DNA of 8,588 bases from CAYRZL01 sp964428795 (GTDB taxonomy: Bacteria > Bacillota > Clostridia > Lachnospirales > Lachnospiraceae): the NCBI GenBank assembly GCA_964428795.1, contig CAYRZL010000100.1:1-8588 (forward strand), read 5' to 3'. Numbering within the stretch: position 1 is the first letter of the stretch; the number at the start of each line of letters is the position of its first letter. The notes under the pieces are model-generated. The model was not told the origin of the DNA and did not search any database. It saw only the letters and a list, made by a program, of their open reading frames with translations. Positions 4,739 to 8,588 of this stretch are shown here, piece after piece. The translations under genes were made by a program, and so were the position numbers.

Positions 4739-4780
4739 AGCAAACCGGCTCTGACCGAAATCGAGAATAGCCGGTCTGCT
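4739..4780 (-). repeat. Intercistronic hairpin between permease and binding-protein genes
   Basis: In the minus-strand transcript AGCAGACCGGCT (4769-4780) pairs with AGCCGGTTTGCT (4739-4750): 12 pairs including one G-U, around an 18-base loop. No T-run follows and no convincing promoter is seen before the binding-protein gene. An mRNA-processing or stabilising element, or a leaky attenuator, fits best. Such elements are known to raise binding-protein expression relative to the permease. Confidence 0.55.
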
Positions 4781-4812
4781 CAACTTCTTAGAATGGGTCA
4801 GATATCGATTGC

Positions 4813-5775
4813 TTAACGAGCCTTCTTCGCGGAATTCTTGGTAACCACGTCGATGATAACGGCTCCTACAATAATTACACCCTTGACGATTCTCTGGATG
4901 TTCGAGTCAACGCCCAACAGAGTCTGAATGTTGTTGATGATGCCAACGATGATCGCACCGAAAATCGTGCCGACCAGCGTGCCGGAACCACCTGCCATCG
5001 ACGTACCGCCGACAACAACCGCCGTGATGGCGTCCATTTCGTATGTAAGACCTGCACCCGGAACGCCGGAGTTCAGACGAGCCATCAGAAGCAGCGATGC
5101 CACACCGGTCAGAACACCGTCGAGCAGGTATGCCTTGAAGACAACCTTGTTCGGGTTAATACCGGAAGCCTCTGCCGCCTTGGAGTTGCCACCAACTGCG
5201 TAGATGTAACGGCCAAACGGAGTCTTGTTCAGGATGATATAGCAGATGACGAAGCAAACGACCAGAATGATGATTGCCATCGGGATCGGACCGACATAGC
5301 CCTGACCCAGGAAGGTAAACGACTTGGACAGTCCGGAGATCGTTTGACCATCGGTAACCTTTACCGCGCCGCCGCGTGCCGCTTCGGTCAATGCCAGCGT
5401 CATAATGAATGCCGGGATCGAGAACTTTGTGATGACAAAGCCACAGAGTGCGCCCAGTGCGATACCGAGTACCAGTGCAACAATGATTGCTGGGATGACG
5501 GAACCGGTTGCCACATCAACCATACAAGCGATACAGCCGATAAACGCAAGTTCGGAACCGTAAGCGATGTTGATGTGTCCCAGAATGATAACAAAGGTTG
5601 CACCCAATGCCAGTGTTGTCGTACACGAAATTGCCAGCAGGATGTTGGTCAGATTGTAACGGCTCAGGAAGCCCGGAACAGCCACTGCAGAAACGACAAA
5701 CAATACAACCAGAATGATTAAAATACCAAATTTGCCATAAAATTGACCAAAATTAAACTTTTTCTTCTCAGCCAT
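4813..5775 (-). CDS. ABC importer permease (RbsC-type, BPD_transp_2)
   Basis: A 320-residue, strongly hydrophobic integral membrane protein with about eight or more transmembrane helices starting at residue 17. It has the length and order of the ribose/galactose/inositol permease family. Recognisable segments are TLALGATFVIILG (54-66), the ATPase-coupling loop GRYIYAVGGNSKAAEASGI (188-206), and VVVGGTSMAGGSGTLVGT (253-270) followed by GAIIVGIINNIQTLLGV. The usual GGIDLSVGS signature is here GHINIAYGS (66-74), an uncommon form that may reflect a different substrate. Its ATG shares one base with the TAA of the ATPase gene (TAATG), so the two are translationally coupled; GGGAG lies about 10 bases upstream. 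It forms the membrane channel, probably as a homodimer. Confidence 0.93.
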   Translation of the reverse strand: MAEKKKFNFGQFYGKFGILIILVVLFVVSAVAVPGFLSRYNLTNILLAISCTTTLALGATFVIILGHINIAYGSELAFIGCIACMVDVATGSVIPAIIVALVLGIALGALCGFVITKFSIPAFIMTLALTEAARGGAVKVTDGQTISGLSKSFTFLGQGYVGPIPMAIIILVVCFVICYIILNKTPFGRYIYAVGGNSKAAEASGINPNKVVFKAYLLDGVLTGVASLLLMARLNSGVPGAGLTYEMDAITAVVVGGTSMAGGSGTLVGTIFGAIIVGIINNIQTLLGVDSNIQRIVKGVIIVGAVIIDVVTKNSAKKAR

Positions 5776-7286
5776 TATTTACTTACTCCCTTCGTTGCTA
5801 ACGTCATGATGCTTTCCTGTGTTGCCTCATCGCGGTTAAGAATTCCTTGAACAATTCCCTCCTGCATAACAACAATGCGGTCAGACATTCCCAGAATCTC
5901 CGGAAGCTCCGAGGAGATCATGATGATACCCATACCCTTGCGGGCAAACTCTGTCATCAGCTTATGAATCTCAGATTTTGCACCGACGTCAATGCCGCGA
6001 GTCGGTTCGTCAAGAATCATAACCTGTACATCTCCTACCAGCCATTTTGCCAGTACAACTTTCTGCTGGTTACCGCCGGACAATGTACCTGCTTCTACGT
6101 CTTCATTTGCAATTTTGATCTGAAGCAGCTTACGCATCTCTTCTACATCCTCAGAAATTGCTTTATCATCAATCAGACCTTTGGTATATTTGTTCAGATT
6201 TGCCAGAGATACATTGTGATGGATACTGCGTCCAAGAACCAAGCCATACTGTCTGCGGTCCTCGTTTACCATGGCGATCTTATTTTTAATTGCATCGCCG
6301 GTGTTCTTGTTGTGGATTTCCTTCCCGTTCAGGATAACCTGCCCGGAAGAAATCGGGTCAAGGCCGAAAATCGCCCGCATGACCTCCGAGCGTCCCGCGC
6401 CAACCAGTCCGGCAAAGCCAAGGATTTCACCGGCACGGAGCTGGAAGCTGATATCGCGGAATCGTCCTCCATCTTCCTTGTCCTGTGTCAGGTTCTTGAC
6501 CTCGAAAATGACATCGCCGATCGGAACCGTCGTATCCTTCGGAAATACATTCGTGATCTCACGTCCTACCATACGTGCAACCAGTTTGTCCGGATTATAA
6601 TCGCTTGCCGGACCGCTTTCAATCCACTTGCCGTCACGGATGATCGTGATTTCGTCTGCAATCCGGAAAATCTCATCCATTTTATGGGTGATATATAGAA
6701 TTGCTACTCCCTGTGCCTTCAGTGCGAAAATCTGCTTAAAGAGAATTTCAATCTCCTCATCGCCGATCGCGGAAGACGGTTCGTCCATGATGATGACCGA
6801 TGCGTTACACGAAATCGCCTTAGTGATCTCTACCAGCTGATGTCCGGCGATCGAAAGCTCATACATTTTCTGATGTGCATCATATGGAATTTCCAGTTTG
6901 TCGAGCAGATCCTGCGTGTCCTTGTACATCTTGGCATAATCCACAAATGCACCCTTCTTCGGTTCCCGCCCTAGCCAGATATTCTCTGCAATGGTCATCT
7001 CCAGAACTGGATTCAGTTCCTGATAGATCATTGCAATTCCCATGTTCAGAGAATCCTGAACGGTACGCGCGCCGACCAGCTTGCCTTTGTAGTACATTTC
7101 GCCTTCGTCTGCAACATATGTACCGTTGATGATCTTCATCAGCGTGGATTTACCTGCACCATTTTCACCGCATATGATATGCACCTTGCCGGGACGAACC
7201 TTCAGGTTTACACCGTCCAGTGCACGGACACCAGGAAACTCCTTGACGACGCCTTTCATCTCAAGAACATATTCTGTGTTACTCAT
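5775..7286 (-). CDS. ABC importer ATPase with two nucleotide-binding domains (RbsA/MglA-type)
   Basis: A 503-residue cytoplasmic ATPase that powers uptake. Domain 1 has Walker A GENGAGKST (40-48), Q-loop Q89, signature LSIAGHQ (144-150), Walker B VIIMDE (164-169) and switch H201. Domain 2 has the degenerate Walker A GLVGAGRSE (293-301), a good signature LSGGNQQ (402-408), ILDEPTRGID (424-433) and Ser in place of the switch His (ISSE, 457-460), as is normal for this family. Unusual variants include DEPSSAIGD (168-176, usually DEPT-x-AL-T) and NEDRRQYGL (341-349, usually PEDR). AAGGAGGT lies 9 bases before the ATG. It is the first gene of the importer operon, 129 bases after LacI-2, so LacI-2 is its likely regulator. 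The substrate class is sugar or polyol; the exact one is unknown. Confidence 0.95.
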   Translation of the reverse strand: MSNTEYVLEMKGVVKEFPGVRALDGVNLKVRPGKVHIICGENGAGKSTLMKIINGTYVADEGEMYYKGKLVGARTVQDSLNMGIAMIYQELNPVLEMTIAENIWLGREPKKGAFVDYAKMYKDTQDLLDKLEIPYDAHQKMYELSIAGHQLVEITKAISCNASVIIMDEPSSAIGDEEIEILFKQIFALKAQGVAILYITHKMDEIFRIADEITIIRDGKWIESGPASDYNPDKLVARMVGREITNVFPKDTTVPIGDVIFEVKNLTQDKEDGGRFRDISFQLRAGEILGFAGLVGAGRSEVMRAIFGLDPISSGQVILNGKEIHNKNTGDAIKNKIAMVNEDRRQYGLVLGRSIHHNVSLANLNKYTKGLIDDKAISEDVEEMRKLLQIKIANEDVEAGTLSGGNQQKVVLAKWLVGDVQVMILDEPTRGIDVGAKSEIHKLMTEFARKGMGIIMISSELPEILGMSDRIVVMQEGIVQGILNRDEATQESIMTLATKGVSK

Positions 7287-7324
7287 AGGCCTACTACCTC
7301 CTTCTTCCTCTTTTTTTATTGATC

Positions 7325-7338
7325 CAGATTTTCATCTG
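7325..7338. promoter_or_regulatory. Small dyad in the importer leader
   Basis: CAGAT (7325-7329) and ATCTG (7334-7338) are inverted around TTTC, just downstream of the possible importer promoter. It could be an operator half-pair or a short hairpin; 5-bp arms are easily found by chance. Confidence 0.2.
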
Positions 7339-7341
7339 TAT

Positions 7342-7369
7342 ACAATACCGTTTTGTTCTTTTTCTACAA
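7342..7369 (-). promoter_or_regulatory. Possible importer promoter with an overlapping weak operator-like site
   Basis: Reading the minus strand, TTGTAG (7364-7369) is followed after 16 bases by TATTGT (7342-7347), a 4 of 6 match to TATAAT. Overlapping the -10 is CGGTATTG (7343-7350), which shares CGGTAT with sites D, LacI-1 and 2204-2211. Both elements are weak. Cotranscription with LacI-2 remains possible, since no clear terminator separates them. Confidence 0.3.
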
Positions 7370-7415
7370 CTTTCAATTGCATATAATTCCCCATTGTTTT
7401 CAATGTCTTATTCCG

Positions 7416-8441
7416 TTACAACAGTTCCTTTATTACAATTTCAATATCTGTAAAAATATTAGATTCCGGCTGTCTTCCATCCAGTAGAAACTGCATCAAA
7501 TTCTGTACTGCCAGTCTTCCCTGCCGTTCGATCTCACTGTCGATTGTCAGAGTAATACAGTCCTCCTGTATCAGTTCTATGATCCGCGGATAGCTCTCAT
7601 AGCCAATAATTTTAATTCTGCCGACTTTTCCTGCGCTCCGCACCGTTTCTGCAACCTCTGCTACACCACCGCATGCAATATAGATCCCATCCAGCTCTGG
7701 TTCTTTCTCCAAAAGCTCTGCGGTTTTCCTCCGCGTAATATCCATATTTTCCATACTTTCGATGCAGTCCGTGATAACAACATCGGGATATTTTTCCTTC
7801 ATATACCGGATAAAGTTTTCCTCCCGGATCTTAACATAATAGTTGTTATTTTCTTCTGCAACGGCACTGGTAACAACTGCGATCCGTCCTTTTTTCCCAA
7901 GACATTCCGCCATCAGCCGCGCTGCAACCTTACTTGCTTTGACACCATCCTGCCCGACAAAGCAAAGCCTTGGCACATTTTCTAAATCAGCATTTACAGT
8001 GACGACCGGAACCCCTGATGCTGTAGCTTCTGCTACAGCATCTCTTACCGGCTCTGCATTGATTGGGCTAAAAATAATACCATCAAATTTGTCAACCGTC
8101 ATACTCCGGATACTTTCTGCCATCTTATCAGCTTCCCATGTCCTGACTGTGACAAACTTTGTCTTGATATTGAATTCCTTATGTAACTTCAAGCCCCGGA
8201 GGATTCCACTTTGCAGAAATGGAAGTGCATCTACTTGTACCAGGATAATGCCGATGTTCCACTGTCTCTTCCGGTATTGGAGTGCTTGCGCCGCCCGGTT
8301 CGGCTGATAGTCATATTCCTCCAGCAGCTTCTGTATATTCTTTCGCATTTTATCACTGACACCCGGACGATTATGTACTACCTTATCCACTGTGGATTTG
8401 TGTACTCCTGCCATTTCAGCGATCTGCTGCATTGTGACCAT
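7416..8441 (-). CDS. LacI-family transcriptional regulator (LacI-2)
   Basis: A 341-residue LacI-family repressor type. The helix-turn-helix (MQQIAEMAG, then VHKSTVDKVVHNRPGVSD, about residues 4-30) and the hinge (NRAAQALQY, about 48-56) are followed by a sugar-sensing binding-protein-like domain (NIGIILVQVDALPFL; VPRLCFVGQDGVKASKVAARL). It is the same length as LacI-1 and collinear with it throughout. AGVHKSTVDKV, which includes most of the recognition helix, is identical in both, so the two should recognise similar operators. AAAGGAGGA lies about 6 bases before the ATG. It precedes the importer operon by 129 bases and follows the dehydrogenase end by 76 bases without a clear promoter of its own, so it may be cotranscribed with that gene. 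The ligand is unknown but probably the imported substrate or an early product. Confidence 0.93.
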   Translation of the reverse strand: MVTMQQIAEMAGVHKSTVDKVVHNRPGVSDKMRKNIQKLLEEYDYQPNRAAQALQYRKRQWNIGIILVQVDALPFLQSGILRGLKLHKEFNIKTKFVTVRTWEADKMAESIRSMTVDKFDGIIFSPINAEPVRDAVAEATASGVPVVTVNADLENVPRLCFVGQDGVKASKVAARLMAECLGKKGRIAVVTSAVAEENNNYYVKIREENFIRYMKEKYPDVVITDCIESMENMDITRRKTAELLEKEPELDGIYIACGGVAEVAETVRSAGKVGRIKIIGYESYPRIIELIQEDCITLTIDSEIERQGRLAVQNLMQFLLDGRQPESNIFTDIEIVIKELL

Positions 8442-8517
8442 GTGTTATCCTCCTTTTCCCGTGCGAAGCAATCAGCGTATCATTCTTATCTGCCGCCGCT
8501 TCCTATTAGAAAAAAGG

Positions 8518-8588
8518 TCATGCCTGATAGAGTTCCGGCATTTCGTCGTAAACAACCGGAACAATGGTCTGTGTATCACGCGCCTGCG
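8518..8588 (-). CDS. C-terminal end of a probable IolG-like dehydrogenase (partial)
   Basis: The last 22 codons of a gene entering from the right edge: QARDTQTIVPVVYDEMPELY then QA and TGA (8518-8520). The frame is open to the window edge and its residues look like a real protein end. VxVxYDEMPELYQ resembles the C-terminus of inositol 2-dehydrogenases as I recall them (for example VELKEKPEFYQ in Bacillus IolG). With the IolG-like start at the other edge, a second Gfo/Idh/MocA oxidoreductase is a reasonable guess. The fragment is too short to be sure, and it could be an unrelated protein. Confidence 0.45.
   Translation of the reverse strand, partial: QARDTQTIVPVVYDEMPELYQA

Noticed and set aside
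4754..4765. ACCGAAATCGAG between permease and binding-protein genes as a further operator
   Set aside because: It only loosely fits the core and lies in the loop of the intercistronic hairpin with no promoter nearby.
7392..7405. CATTG-TTTT-CAATG dyad after LacI-2 as a terminator
   Set aside because: The 5-bp stem is weak and no T-run follows on the minus strand, so termination is not supported.
1..8588. CRISPR arrays, tRNA or rRNA genes, insertion sequences, phage or defence genes
   Set aside because: None are seen: there are no regularly spaced repeats, cloverleaf sequences, transposase motifs or terminal repeats.

Overview
The window looks like chromosomal DNA from an anaerobic, Gram-positive Clostridia-type bacterium, plausibly a gut Oscillospirales or Lachnospirales member (inference). 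Genes have strong AGGAGG-type ribosome binding sites, the solute-binding protein is a lipoprotein, coding DNA has balanced base composition, and the gaps are AT-rich with sigma-A-like promoters. Every supported gene lies on the minus strand, so transcription runs from high to low coordinates.

Layout in transcription order: (1) 8518-8588, the last 22 codons of a gene whose end resembles inositol 2-dehydrogenase (IolG-type); (2) 7416-8441, a LacI-family regulator (here LacI-2); (3) 5775-7286, 4813-5775 and 3640-4704, a complete carbohydrate-type ABC importer: double-domain ATPase, permease and lipoprotein binding protein, with a hairpin between the last two; (4) 3313-3639, a gap with a 13-bp hairpin, a possible 47-residue small ORF and a 12-bp palindrome; (5) 2347-3312, a TIM-barrel sugar isomerase/epimerase followed by a terminator; (6) 1761-2051, an unrecognised 96-residue membrane protein with two glycine-zipper helices and its own promoter; (7) 536-1561, a second LacI-family regulator (LacI-1), paralogous to the first; (8) 78-535, a long regulatory region with a terminator, a strong promoter, repeats and several operator-like sites; (9) 1-77, the first 25 codons of a Gfo/Idh/MocA dehydrogenase very like IolG.

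The likely job is uptake and first-step oxidation/isomerisation of a cyclic polyol or sugar. Inositol is the best guess because of the IolG-like ends, but the substrate is not proven by anything in the window. The importer brings the substrate in, a dehydrogenase oxidises it, and the TIM-barrel enzyme isomerises or dehydrates the keto product.

The most interesting signal is regulatory. A motif with core CGRTMTCG, often preceded by AAAGAGTNC on the minus strand, recurs in the non-coding DNA in front of the left dehydrogenase gene, LacI-1, the small membrane gene and, more weakly, the importer. It sits at or next to promoter elements, and the two LacI paralogues have identical recognition-helix segments. 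This suggests one local regulon with two sensors sharing operators, which includes an uncharacterised small membrane protein.
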